From Acidiferrobacterales bacterium (GTDB lineage Bacteria > Pseudomonadota > Gammaproteobacteria > Arenicellales > Poriferihabitantaceae): a stretch of DNA of 64,000 nt. Both the position numbers and the translations under genes were made by a program. A model generated the notes under the pieces. That model worked only from the letters and a program-made list of their open reading frames with translations. It did not search any database and had not been told where the DNA came from. Positions 43,735 to 53,499 of the stretch are shown piece by piece (positions within the stretch are counted from its first letter, which is position 1; the number at the start of each line of letters is the position of its first letter). The stretch lies in assembly GCA_019633985.1 (NCBI GenBank), contig JAHQWE010000004.1, positions 1-64,000 on the forward strand, written 5' to 3'.

Positions 43735-44553
43735 CTAGCGTATTGTCTCCCCAATTCTACCCCAGTTTACGCCACCACCAGTCGCGCTTTTCCAGCTAAA
43801 CCAAATGAAAAATGCTTTCCCTACAATATTTTCTTCAGGAACAAACCGCCAGTACCGACTATCATTACTATGATCACGATTATCGCCCATTACAAAATAC
43901 TGGCCCTCTGGCACGGTGACCTGCATGTCAATAGCGGGATTGGAGTCGTCGATCAGGATAGAGTGTGTACCCTCTTCGAATGTTTCCTGCAATTGTCTCG
44001 CGGTTCGACCTCGCATTTCAATTTGCTGGTAAGCGAATTCGCCGTCTGCCTCTAGATTGGCTTCTTCGCCATTAATAAACAGCTGCTTGTTACGATAGGT
44101 CAGAGTGTCGCCTGGAATGCCTATGACTCTTTTAATGTAGTTAAGCTTTGGATCTCTAGGGAAACGGAAAACCATTACATCCCCTCGTTCTGGATCTCCG
44201 AGAGAAGCAACTTTCTTGTGCAAAACGGGAAGTCGAATACCATAGCTAAATTTGTTTACCAGGATGAAGTCACCAATATGCAGGCTGGGTAACATCGACC
44301 CCGATGGAATTCTGAAGGGTTCCACAATGAATGAACGAAGGACAAATACAATGAGTATGACCGGGAACAAAGCACGGGCGTATTCGACCAAAATCGGCTG
44401 ATTCGACTGCCCGGTTGGATGCGTCTGGGCTGGAGCACCAAGACCAGCTGGTTCCGAAGAAGTGGCAGCCTGCCCTTCAAAGAAGAGGCGGTAGATCAAG
44501 GAGATAATTCCGGTTACAACCAGACAAATAAATAAAATTAAAGAAAAATCCAC
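43735..44553 (-). CDS. lepB: signal peptidase I
   Basis: A 272-residue inner-membrane protease: two N-terminal helices (about 4-24 and 60-76), catalytic Ser in IPSGSMLPS (Ser86) and Lys in KLNYIKRVIGIPGD (Lys141), and the C-terminal box MGDNRDHSNDSRYW. The linker between helices is short and Gly/Pro-rich. It follows lepA by 177 bp with only AT-rich small hairpins (for example TTAAGAA/TTCTTAA at 44670-44686) between them. Confidence 0.96.
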   Translation of the reverse strand: MDFSLILFICLVVTGIISLIYRLFFEGQAATSSEPAGLGAPAQTHPTGQSNQPILVEYARALFPVILIVFVLRSFIVEPFRIPSGSMLPSLHIGDFILVNKFSYGIRLPVLHKKVASLGDPERGDVMVFRFPRDPKLNYIKRVIGIPGDTLTYRNKQLFINGEEANLEADGEFAYQQIEMRGRTARQLQETFEEGTHSILIDDSNPAIDMQVTVPEGQYFVMGDNRDHSNDSRYWRFVPEENIVGKAFFIWFSWKSATGGGVNWGRIGETIR

Positions 44554-44730
44554 TAGCTAATATCCGCGGTAATCCTGTTGATGATGGGGTTTCCTTCTGG
44601 CCGGGAATCATACCGAGCCAATAGGTAGAAACCTAGAGTGAGATAACAAATTTTTGCCACTAAAATAATTTAAGAAGCTTTCTTAAGTTATTGATAACTA
44701 ATAATAACAAATAAAGTGAGTGCCGGCTAT

Positions 44731-46542
44731 CTATTCTCGTTCTACTTTCAATACCGAGAGGAAAGCTTCTTGAGGTATTTCTACGGAACCAATTTGCTTC
44801 ATCCTCTTTTTCCCCGCTTTCTGTTTCTCCAATAACTTTCTTTTTCGGGTGATATCGCCACCATAACATTTGGCAGTGACGTTTTTCCTGAGTGCTTTAA
44901 CCGTTTCTCTGGAGATGATCTTGGCACCAATTGCAGCCTGGATCGCCACATCGAACATTTGTCGGGGAATCAATCCCCGCATGCGTTTTACCAGTGCGCG
45001 GGCTCGATACTGGCTCTGCGCGCGATGCACCAATACCGCTAGCGGATCCACTTTCTCTCCATTGATCATCACGTCTACTTTGACCATATCTGCGGGCCGA
45101 TTCTCGATAAATTCATAGTCCAATGAAGCATAGCCTCGCGTATCAGATTTAAGCTGATCGTAAAAATCCATCACTACCTCGTTCAGCGGCATCTCAAATT
45201 CCACCATGACTTGACGACCGTGATAGTGAATATTTTTCTGGATACCGCGTTTTTCCACACAGAGGGTGAGCACAGCGCCAACATGTTCATGGGGTACGAG
45301 AATACGCGCAATAATGTAAGGTTCCCGAATCTCTTCAATTGAGGATGGGTCGGGTAAATCCGCAGGATTATCAATATAGATAGTCGAACCAGTCTTTTGA
45401 TGAATCTCATAGACCACAGTAGGCGCCGTCGTGATCAGTTCGAGATTGTATTCTCGCTCCAACCGCTCCTGGACGATTTCCATGTGTAGCATGCCGAGAA
45501 ATCCGCAGCGAAAGCCAAACCCCAGCGCTTGGGAGGATTCTGGCTGATAAGACAAAGCGGAATCATTCAGGCTCAGCTTGTCCAGGGCGACGCGGAAAGC
45601 CTCGAAATCAGCACTATTAATCGGATACAGGCCGGCGAATACTGTGGGTTTCACTTCCTTGAAGCCCTCAAGCGCACTTTCAGCCATCTGATTGGTCAAG
45701 GTGACCGTGTCTCCGACTCTGGCAGATTTGATATCTTTCAGACCGGCGATTAGAAACCCAACAGTGCCCGTGGTGAGCTCAGGCACGTTAAGTGCTTTGG
45801 GTTCAAAAATACCGACTTTCTCCACCACGTGATCGAGACCGGTGGACATCATTCGGATTTTTGTTTTTGCAGCGCTTAGATTTCCGTCGAGTATTCGGAT
45901 GAGAGAAACCACTCCCAAATAGTTGTCAAACCAGGAATCCAGAACCAAGGCACGAAGAGGCGCATCAGGATTTCCTTCGGGAGGTGGCATGAGCTTAACG
46001 ATTTGCTCCAGCACATCTTTCACGCCCATACCCGTTTTCGCGCTGACTGAGAGTGCGTCGGTGCTATCAATTCCGATGACTTCTTCTATTTCTTCGAGAA
46101 CACGATCAGGCTCTGCAGCGGGAAGATCTATTTTGTTCAGAACCGGTAAAACGGTGAGTCCAAGATCAATTGCGGTATAACAGTTTGCAACGGTTTGTGC
46201 CTCTACTCCCTGCGCTGCATCGACCACCAGTAGTGCGCCCTCACAAGCGGTGAGCGAACGTGAAACCTCGTAAGAAAAATCTACGTGCCCTGGGGTATCG
46301 ATCAGATTCAACTGATATTCCACACCGTCTTCGGCGGTAAATCTTAGCGTTACACTTTGCGCCTTAATGGTAATGCCGCGCTCACGTTCTATCTCCATGG
46401 AATCCAGAACCTGCTCCTTCATCTCACGCGCTTCTAATCCCCCACACATCTGAATAAAGCGATCCGCCAATGTTGATTTCCCATGATCAACGTGGGCGAT
46501 AATCGCGAAGTTGCGAATCCTAGATTGCGGAATACGGCTCAT
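44731..46542 (-). CDS. lepA: elongation factor 4 (LepA)
   Basis: A 603-residue translational GTPase: G1 AHVDHGKST (16-24), G3 DTPGHVDF, G4 NKIDLP, then EF-G-like domains and the LepA-specific C-terminal domain with [22 protein letters not shown]. The length is standard (about 600). It heads the lepA-lepB operon. Confidence 0.97.
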   Translation of the reverse strand: MSRIPQSRIRNFAIIAHVDHGKSTLADRFIQMCGGLEAREMKEQVLDSMEIERERGITIKAQSVTLRFTAEDGVEYQLNLIDTPGHVDFSYEVSRSLTACEGALLVVDAAQGVEAQTVANCYTAIDLGLTVLPVLNKIDLPAAEPDRVLEEIEEVIGIDSTDALSVSAKTGMGVKDVLEQIVKLMPPPEGNPDAPLRALVLDSWFDNYLGVVSLIRILDGNLSAAKTKIRMMSTGLDHVVEKVGIFEPKALNVPELTTGTVGFLIAGLKDIKSARVGDTVTLTNQMAESALEGFKEVKPTVFAGLYPINSADFEAFRVALDKLSLNDSALSYQPESSQALGFGFRCGFLGMLHMEIVQERLEREYNLELITTAPTVVYEIHQKTGSTIYIDNPADLPDPSSIEEIREPYIIARILVPHEHVGAVLTLCVEKRGIQKNIHYHGRQVMVEFEMPLNEVVMDFYDQLKSDTRGYASLDYEFIENRPADMVKVDVMINGEKVDPLAVLVHRAQSQYRARALVKRMRGLIPRQMFDVAIQAAIGAKIISRETVKALRKNVTAKCYGGDITRKRKLLEKQKAGKKRMKQIGSVEIPQEAFLSVLKVERE

Positions 46543-46878
46543 AAAGTTTTGGTTTATCTAAAAAAAGAGTGACGAGGGCTATGCTGGTCGACTGATAGTG
46601 CGGGAGTCGCATGAGCGATTTGACTTAGCGTTTTGCGAATCCTTTTTTTTGAATCTTGACGCTGTTGGCGAGCCGCGATTGTACCCTTTTTGGAGAACTG
46701 AAGGGTCCGGGATTTAGTGTCGATCAATGCTTCTTATTATTGGAATAAGAAATTTGATCAGGAGTTGTTCCGGTGGCATTACCTAAAACTCATATTATTC
46801 TCTGTTACAAGGCGCATAAACGTTAGAATACCCTCGGAAATTACTCATGTCACTCAACTCTGGAAACTGATAGATCGT
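46543..46878. other. 336-bp divergent promoter region of lepA and ppc
   Basis: No gene is seen. Read leftward, GGGTACAAT gives a TACAAT -10 at 46683-46678 for lepA, about 135 bp from its start. Rightward, TTGACG near 46656 and TGTACC at 46680-46685 are about 18 bp apart and could serve ppc, overlapping the leftward element. A rightward frame open from 46717 joins ppc, but its first 54 codons do not resemble the family. Confidence 0.45.
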
Positions 46879-49614
46879 ATGAACGATAAGCAGGAAATCA
46901 ACCGGCTCGAACAATTTTATGCACTGGATAATGAAGATCAGGCTTTGCGTGATGATGTTCGATTATTGGGCGCACTCTTGGGAGATACTATCCGCCATCA
47001 ACATGGGGAATCTCTCTACCAGTTGGTTGAGGAGATACGACAACTAGCCAAAGACGCCCGCCAACATGATGAAGTAGATATCTCCAAACTGATGGCTCGG
47101 CTTGATCGACTCGATACCAGTGAAATGGTCATTCTCGCTCGGGCCTTTGCCCTGTTTCTGAACCTCGCCAATATTGCTGAACAGCACCATCAGGTCAGAC
47201 AACGTAGATTACTGGCGGCATCGCCAGTGAATGGCAAGTCCGCGGAAAGCGCGCCGACTTTCCTGGAAGCGGGTTTCGACAAACTTATCTCGAAAGGTGT
47301 GACTGCAGAGCGCTTGATGGAGCATGTAAACAAGCTTTCAATTGAACTTGTTTTAACAGCACATCCAACAGAAATAGTGCGGCGCAGCGTTTCATCAAAG
47401 TTTTTACGAATCAGCAAATTGCTCTATCAACGCGACAAACCTGATCTCTCCAGAGTGGAGCGGAGGCAGATAGAACTGGCTCTGCATCGAGCGATTTCAG
47501 AAGTCTGGGAAACAGACGAAATCCGAAGACTGCGCCCTACCCCGGTTGATGAAGCCAAAAACGGTTTAATTGCAGTGGAGCAGACTCTTTGGGATGCAGT
47601 GCCCTTAGCACTCAGACAGTTTGATCAGGCGCTGGAACATGCGATTAGTGAGAGACTGCCACTGACAGCAGTCCCAATTAAATTTGGTTCCTGGATGGGG
47701 GGAGACCGTGATGGTAATCCCAACACAACTCCAGCTGTCACGCGGGAAGTTTGCCTGATGTCCAGGCTGCGGGCGGCGAAGTTATTCTATCGGGAAATAG
47801 ACCAACTCAGGCAGGATCTGTCCATGACAACCTGCAGTCAGGCGTTTCAAGAGAAAATTGGGGAGAAGTCGCCGGAACCATATCGAGTGTTACTGCGTAG
47901 TGTGAGAAAGAAGCTGCGAAATACTATCAAAATGTATAGTCGCGCTATTGAACAACTCGAAGCAGGTAAGAAACCGTCGCACTATAGCGAAACAAAAGGC
48001 GTGTACACGCAATCTGCGCAACTGCGAGAAGAGCTGATGTTGTGCTATGACTCACTGATAGAGACAGGAAATCAGATGATTGCCGATGGTCGTTTGAGCG
48101 ATATTCTGAGGAGGATTGATTGCTTCGGTCTGGTTTTGCTCAAGCTGGATATTCGTCAGGAAGCAGATCGACATGCAGAAGCTATTGACACCATTACTCG
48201 TCATTTGGGTATGGGTAGCTACCTGGAGTGGAACGAAGAGGAAAAACAAACTTTTCTCATCAACGAGTTGCAGAGCAAACGCCCTCTGATCGCCTCGACC
48301 TTTCCAGCCGAAGAAGAGGCAAGCGACGCCGTTCGTGAAGTATTGGAAACCTTTCGCTTGCTTGCTGCTGAAAATCCTGAATCTCTGGGTACTTACGTCA
48401 TATCGATGGCTGGAGATCCTTCGGACGTTTTGGAGGTGGCTTTGCTGCAGAAAGAATGCAGGGTCAAAAGGATGCTCCCTATTGCGCCATTGTTTGAAAG
48501 ACTGGATGATTTGAATAAGGCATCAGATTGTATGAATCGCTTGTTCAATATTCCCTGGTACAAGGAGCACATTGGCGGTCGTCAAGAAGTCATGATTGGG
48601 TACTCAGATTCTGCAAAAGACGCGGGCAAGATGGCGGCGTCCTGGGGGCTTTACCGAGCCCAGGAAGCGCTAGTGGAAGTTTTTAATCAGCATGACGTTC
48701 ACTTAACCCTCTTTCACGGCCGGGGTGGTACCGTCGCAAGAGGTGGTGGTCCAGCTTATGAGGCGATTAGGGCGCAGCCACCGGGCTCGGTAAACTGCTC
48801 GATGCGTGTGACTGAGCAAGGAGAAGTGATCCAGGCAAAATTTGGTCTTCCTGGAATGGCGCTAGAAACCCTCGAGGTCTACATTGGATCGGTACTTGAA
48901 GCAACGCTGGCTCCACCGCCGCAACCCGAAGAGAGTTGGCGTAGCTGTGTCGATAGTTTGGCCGAAGATTCGGTCAATGAGTTTCGTCATATCGTTCGGG
49001 ACCATCCGCAATTTGTCCCCTACTTTCGTATGGCGACGCCAGAGCAGGAGTTGGGCAATCTGAAGATTGGCAGCCGCCCAGCCAGAAGAAAACCAGGTGG
49101 GGGTATTGAAACGCTGCGAGCAATTCCCTGGATATTTGCTTGGACGCAAACTAGATTGATGCTGCCTGCCTGGTTGGGAGTCGGTGCTGGGCTGCAGTCT
49201 GCCTTTGATCGAGGGCAACAATCGCTGCTTGACGAAATGCAGGAGAAGTGGCCGTTTTTCAGCGCCACCATGGATTCAATTGAAATGGTGTTTTCGAAAG
49301 CAGATCCACATGTTTCCGCTATCTATGATGCAAAGTTAGTGTCTGATGATCTCAGGGAGCTAGGGAACAATTTGCGTGATAAATTTCAACAAACCATGGA
49401 GCTTACGCTCAAGGTTACCAAGCATAGTGTTCCTCTGCAGACGCAACCCGTTGTACGTCGCTCGGTTGAAGTGCGAAATACTTATGTCGATCCGCTGAAC
49501 CTGTTGCAGGTGGAGCTACTATCGAGAGCGCGCGAAACCGAAGATGACGCTGCGTTGGATGCGCTACTGATTGCGATTAACGGTATCGCTGCGGGCATGC
49601 GGAATACAGGATAA
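46879..49614 (+). CDS. ppc: phosphoenolpyruvate carboxylase
   Basis: A 911-residue PEPC that makes oxaloacetate to refill the TCA cycle. Catalytic and signature blocks are intact: VLTAHPTE (His162), the GYSDSAKDAGK region, FHGRGGTVARGGGP, SRPARRKPGGGIETLRAIPW and the C-terminal AAGMRNTG. The ATG at 46879 (MNDKQEINRLEQF) is chosen over a GTG at 46717, which would give an atypical 54-residue extension. It abuts mobA directly. Confidence 0.95.
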   Translation: MNDKQEINRLEQFYALDNEDQALRDDVRLLGALLGDTIRHQHGESLYQLVEEIRQLAKDARQHDEVDISKLMARLDRLDTSEMVILARAFALFLNLANIAEQHHQVRQRRLLAASPVNGKSAESAPTFLEAGFDKLISKGVTAERLMEHVNKLSIELVLTAHPTEIVRRSVSSKFLRISKLLYQRDKPDLSRVERRQIELALHRAISEVWETDEIRRLRPTPVDEAKNGLIAVEQTLWDAVPLALRQFDQALEHAISERLPLTAVPIKFGSWMGGDRDGNPNTTPAVTREVCLMSRLRAAKLFYREIDQLRQDLSMTTCSQAFQEKIGEKSPEPYRVLLRSVRKKLRNTIKMYSRAIEQLEAGKKPSHYSETKGVYTQSAQLREELMLCYDSLIETGNQMIADGRLSDILRRIDCFGLVLLKLDIRQEADRHAEAIDTITRHLGMGSYLEWNEEEKQTFLINELQSKRPLIASTFPAEEEASDAVREVLETFRLLAAENPESLGTYVISMAGDPSDVLEVALLQKECRVKRMLPIAPLFERLDDLNKASDCMNRLFNIPWYKEHIGGRQEVMIGYSDSAKDAGKMAASWGLYRAQEALVEVFNQHDVHLTLFHGRGGTVARGGGPAYEAIRAQPPGSVNCSMRVTEQGEVIQAKFGLPGMALETLEVYIGSVLEATLAPPPQPEESWRSCVDSLAEDSVNEFRHIVRDHPQFVPYFRMATPEQELGNLKIGSRPARRKPGGGIETLRAIPWIFAWTQTRLMLPAWLGVGAGLQSAFDRGQQSLLDEMQEKWPFFSATMDSIEMVFSKADPHVSAIYDAKLVSDDLRELGNNLRDKFQQTMELTLKVTKHSVPLQTQPVVRRSVEVRNTYVDPLNLLQVELLSRARETEDDAALDALLIAINGIAAGMRNTG

Positions 49615-50205
49615 GTGGCATTGAACGCAGAGGATGTAACCGTGGTTGTTCTTGCCGGTGGACGGGCAAGCAGAATGGGGGGCAATGACAAAGGTCTTGT
49701 CAAGTTCAACGGTACCCCCTTGGTCAGGTTGATCGCAGAGCAAATTTCCGGGCAGGCTAACAATCTCTTGATTAATGCTAATCGGAATATAGAAGAATAT
49801 CGAAGGATGGGCTTTCAGGTGGTTGAAGACGAAATGCAAGACTATCAGGGGCCGCTTGCTGGGATACTTGTTGGATTAAAGACTTGTGAAACCGATTGGC
49901 TGTTGACGATTCCCTGCGATGGCCCATATGTTTCCAGCGACTACGTGGAGAAGATGATGCATGGGATAGAAGATGGACGACACCAGATCGCAGTTGCTTC
50001 GGACGGAGATCGTCTTCAACCTGTTTATGCATTGCTTCATAAGGATCTGATTCCATCCCTGACTACTTACCTTAAATCTGGTGAGCGGAAGATCGATCGT
50101 TGGTACGCGCAGGAGGGGTATAAGGAGGTGACATTTCCCAAACAAGAAAATATGTTCACCAACGTCAATACACCTGAGCAACTGGCGGCACTCCAGGATA
50201 ATTGA
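49615..50205 (+). CDS. mobA: molybdenum cofactor guanylyltransferase
   Basis: A 196-residue MobA that transfers GMP to molybdopterin. The nucleotide-binding motif VVLAGGRASRMGGNDKGLV is at about 11-29, with the conserved PCDGPY Asp and NVNTPEQL near the end. It begins with GTG immediately after the ppc TAA, which implies translational coupling; a TTG two codons on is an alternative. No other molybdenum-cofactor genes are in the window. Confidence 0.92.
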   Translation: MALNAEDVTVVVLAGGRASRMGGNDKGLVKFNGTPLVRLIAEQISGQANNLLINANRNIEEYRRMGFQVVEDEMQDYQGPLAGILVGLKTCETDWLLTIPCDGPYVSSDYVEKMMHGIEDGRHQIAVASDGDRLQPVYALLHKDLIPSLTTYLKSGERKIDRWYAQEGYKEVTFPKQENMFTNVNTPEQLAALQDN

Positions 50206-50229
50206 GACTACAATCCTTATTTCCAGCTA

Positions 50230-51129
50230 TTGAATAGTGATGCTATCAAAGCGATCGGATTGATGCTGGTCGCCATGTCGTTAATCCCACTCGGTGATAC
50301 CGCGGGCAAGCTGTTATCCAATCACTTTAATGTCGCGGTCTGGTTTATTGCATGGAGTCGTTTTCTATTCGGTCTGCTATTTGTCTTACTGGCCACGTTT
50401 CTTAAGTCAGACGAAAGTATCACTGATAGTCAGGCATTGGCGAAGGATTACCGAGTTTGGCTTCGCGGTTTTTTCATCGTCGCAGGAATTAGTAGCATCC
50501 TTACCTCACTACGCACAGAACCAATCGCAGATGTGTTTGCAGCATTTTTTATCGGCCCAGTTGTGTCCTATTTTGGCGCAGTCATATTTTTACAGGAGCG
50601 AATCAACCTGACGAGGTGTCTTTTGTTAATCTTAGGATTCCTAGGGGTGTTGTTGGTTGTGAAGCCGGGCTTTGGCGGCAGTACTGGAATCTATTTTGCG
50701 GTGCTTGCAGGAATATTCTACGGCTGCTTCTTAGTCATGAACAGAATGCTTGCGAACCGGTATCGATCTAGTTCGCTGTTGATCAGTCAGCTTATGATAG
50801 GAAGCATTTTTCTTTTGCCCTTTGGGCTCCAGTCTTTGCCCGAAGTTGAGCAATCCACTTACTTCGCGGTTTGTGCGCTTGTGCTGTTAAGCGCGTTGGG
50901 TTCCGCAGGTGGTAACCTGCTATTACTGTTTGTCACTAAACTGATGCCTGCAACAAAACTCGCTCCTCTTGTTTACTTCCAGCTCATTGCAGCAACGGCG
51001 TTTGGGATGCTGGTGTTTCAGGACCAGCCCGACTGGACATCCTGGCTCGGTATTGTTGTGATCTTTATTTCCGGCGTCACCTCAGTCCTTCTCCCCCAGA
51101 ACTCATCATTGCGAAGCTCAAAACCTTAA
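50230..51129 (+). CDS. EamA/DMT-family transporter
   Basis: A 299-residue inner-membrane protein with about ten transmembrane helices arranged as two EamA repeats; FLEQERINL-like and GFLGVLLVVKPGF segments close the first repeat. Substrate unknown; relatives export amino acids or other metabolites. The start is TTG at 50230 or ATG at 50263. It follows mobA by 24 bp and converges with the hydratase gene. Confidence 0.88.
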   Translation: MNSDAIKAIGLMLVAMSLIPLGDTAGKLLSNHFNVAVWFIAWSRFLFGLLFVLLATFLKSDESITDSQALAKDYRVWLRGFFIVAGISSILTSLRTEPIADVFAAFFIGPVVSYFGAVIFLQERINLTRCLLLILGFLGVLLVVKPGFGGSTGIYFAVLAGIFYGCFLVMNRMLANRYRSSSLLISQLMIGSIFLLPFGLQSLPEVEQSTYFAVCALVLLSALGSAGGNLLLLFVTKLMPATKLAPLVYFQLIAATAFGMLVFQDQPDWTSWLGIVVIFISGVTSVLLPQNSSLRSSKP

Positions 51130-51153
51130 CCAGTCTCTTGATTACTGTTGATC

Positions 51154-51942
51154 TTATTCGATCTTCCAAGGAACTGGTTTCTTGTCAAAGAACGCCTTGA
51201 TACCGCCTTGTGCTTCTTCCCCTTCCCAGCAATCTGCGAGTAGTTCGCTGGTGTACTTTTTCGTCGCATCGCGCTCGTTATTGCAGACAAACTGTATCAA
51301 TCGTTTCGTGATGCCAACCGCGCCGGGGGCGCATGACAGTAGTTCCTGGATCTCGTTTTCTACAGCGTCATCCAGTTCGTTAGGCTCAACTACCTTATCA
51401 ATCAGACCAATCTGACATGCTTCTAATCCATCGAAGAAATGTGCATTCAAAAATGTTCGGCGTGCATTTTTTACACCGATACGACCAATCAGGTAAAACG
51501 AAATATTTGCGGGTGTGAGCCCAAGGCGTACTTCGGTGACAGAAAATCGGGCTTGTAGAACTCCAATTGCGATATCGCAAACTGAAATTAATCCGATACC
51601 ACCTGCATAAGCCTGGCCGTTAACTCGGGCAATCAGTGGTTTATCCAGATTATTCAATGCTTCTAACATATGAGCCAGTTTTTCGCTCTCTACTATACGT
51701 TCTGCTCGATTACGTTGAAAATTGTCTTGCATCCAGCCCAGATCCGCCCCGGCACAAAAGCTTTTGCCAGCTCCAGTTAACACAACACCGCGCACCGTCT
51801 GATCTTCGTTAAGATAATTTGCGGCGAATGTGATTTCCTCCATCATCTGAGAACTCATTGCATTGTGCTTGTCCGGGCGATTCAACGTGAGTGTTGCAAT
51901 ACCCCTGTTGTCTTTTTTAATAGTAATAGTTTGATATTCCAT
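51154..51942 (-). CDS. enoyl-CoA hydratase, LiuC-like (methylglutaconyl-CoA hydratase type)
   Basis: A 262-residue crotonase-family protein: oxyanion-hole blocks KHNAMSSQM and KSFCAGADLGWMQ, and the TEVRLGLTPANISFYL segment typical of methylglutaconyl-CoA/carboxygeranoyl-CoA hydratases (LiuC/AtuE) rather than FadB. It would hydrate a branched unsaturated acyl-CoA in leucine or isoprenoid-acid breakdown. It is the last leftward gene of the catabolic locus, 275 bp from the CoA-transferase-like gene; that gap has a small GAGACCA/TGGTCTC hairpin at 52016-52036. Confidence 0.85.
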   Translation of the reverse strand: MEYQTITIKKDNRGIATLTLNRPDKHNAMSSQMMEEITFAANYLNEDQTVRGVVLTGAGKSFCAGADLGWMQDNFQRNRAERIVESEKLAHMLEALNNLDKPLIARVNGQAYAGGIGLISVCDIAIGVLQARFSVTEVRLGLTPANISFYLIGRIGVKNARRTFLNAHFFDGLEACQIGLIDKVVEPNELDDAVENEIQELLSCAPGAVGITKRLIQFVCNNERDATKKYTSELLADCWEGEEAQGGIKAFFDKKPVPWKIE

Positions 51943-52217
51943 TTTTAAAGCTTGTGATTTGGCATCAGATTAAACTCGGGTTTTAGTGTCTCTATGGTGC
52001 GACAAAGCGAACTAAGAGACCAATTGTTCTGGTCTCCCTGCCAGGAAAAAGGTTCAAGTAGTGTGATTCCAGACACGATATCAGCGGAATAGAATAACAG
52101 AGGCACGCTCCAAGAATTCATCTTTTCTTTTGTTGTAGAAGGAAGGCATTTTCAAATCATCGATCTGTTTTCCACTACCGTGAATATAGTTCGCTTTTGC
52201 GAAGTTACACAATGAAA

Positions 52218-53282
52218 CTACCACTCAGGAAACTCACCTGGTTCGAGTTCAATCAGGGGCCCAGTGCCCGCAAGGTTTTGACCGTCACGCTTTCCCGGAA
52301 AGCCATGGTGAGTTTGTGAAAATATCTTGCGCGAACAGGTTTGTGGGTGCGAATAAACTTCGTTCTCGAGGGGGATCGGTTCGAAGCAACAGTCCACTGC
52401 ACCTAAAACCTCTTCCCAGTGCTTGATCGGTTTGCTACCAATCAATTTCGAAACATCGGCGATTAGTTGACGCTGGGGTATCGCTTCAAACTGTCTTTCC
52501 CCCCACTCTGGGCGCCCCACAGCCTCACAAAAATTTCTCCAGAAATGTGACTCAAGTGCACCAAGGGTGACGTATCGTTCATCGCATGTTCGATAGATTT
52601 GATAACAGGCTGCACCACCTGTTAAGAGTTGGAGAGAGTTCTTTTGATCTACCGCAACACTTTGATTAAAGTATTGCCAGCTCAACATGGGTTCGTAAAG
52701 ACTTATATCGAGGTAACACCCTTTTCCAGTGGTTTGTTTTGACACCAGTGATGCAAGGATTAAATTCACGGCATTCATCGCTCCGACATGATCGGCAATT
52801 AAAGGGAACATTGGGCTTCCCAGTTTCACAGAGCTTAATAATCCCGCTGCTGCCGCGTAGTTAATATCATGCCCAGCTTTATCGCTGTAAGGGCCATCCT
52901 GCCCGTAACCTGAAAGAGATGCATACACCAGACTCGGATTTATGCGGTAGCAGGTCGCTTGATCTAACCCTAGTTTCTTAACAATTCCAGGACGGAAGGA
53001 TTCAATCATCACGTCGGCTAACGCTATCTGTTCGAGAACGCGTTTTTGTTCAAGCGGTTTCTTCAGATTAATTTTCGATATGAATTTGCCCTCGTTAAGG
53101 GTTAGATAAACGGGTGAAATGGTCGCTTTATCACCACCAAACATCTGACGCAATGGGTCTCCTTGTGGTGGCTCTATTTTCAAAACCTCCGCGCCAAGCT
53201 CGTGCAATAACTTCGAAGTGTAAGGACCCGGGGCATATTGCGACAGGTCAATGACTTTGATGCCGGAAAGAGGCGCACTCAT
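52218..53282 (-). CDS. CaiB/BaiF family protein, alpha-methylacyl-CoA racemase type
   Basis: A 354-residue family III CoA-transferase-fold protein. It has GHDINYAAAAG (His138) and ADHVGAMNA (Asp164), which line up with the catalytic His/Asp of alpha-methylacyl-CoA racemase (His126/Asp156 in the Mycobacterium enzyme), rather than the CoA-transferase aspartate context. The length (about 355-360) also fits racemase. It would epimerise 2-methyl branched acyl-CoAs in the cytosol. It has its own 217-bp upstream gap behind the PaaK-like gene. Confidence 0.85.
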   Translation of the reverse strand: MSAPLSGIKVIDLSQYAPGPYTSKLLHELGAEVLKIEPPQGDPLRQMFGGDKATISPVYLTLNEGKFISKINLKKPLEQKRVLEQIALADVMIESFRPGIVKKLGLDQATCYRINPSLVYASLSGYGQDGPYSDKAGHDINYAAAAGLLSSVKLGSPMFPLIADHVGAMNAVNLILASLVSKQTTGKGCYLDISLYEPMLSWQYFNQSVAVDQKNSLQLLTGGAACYQIYRTCDERYVTLGALESHFWRNFCEAVGRPEWGERQFEAIPQRQLIADVSKLIGSKPIKHWEEVLGAVDCCFEPIPLENEVYSHPQTCSRKIFSQTHHGFPGKRDGQNLAGTGPLIELEPGEFPEW

Positions 53283-53499
53283 GATTTTCTGCTTCGACTT
53301 ATCTTTGAATAAATGATCAATGGACAGCGGAAGTCTACACTGAGGTTTTCAAAGTCATGGAAGCGAGAGTCTTAGCTGGTTCGGGAAATACTGCGCGATT
53401 TTCTCAATCCTACAAGAGGTCGAGCTTTTTACATTCACAGTTATAACCATAGAGATTTGTCAGGTCGGAGCGCAGGTTTAGATTAGCGATGCAATCAGA

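Noticed and set aside
46717-46878. 54-codon N-terminal extension of ppc
   Set aside because: PEPC proteins do not carry it and it covers the probable promoter region; ATG 46879 gives the family length.
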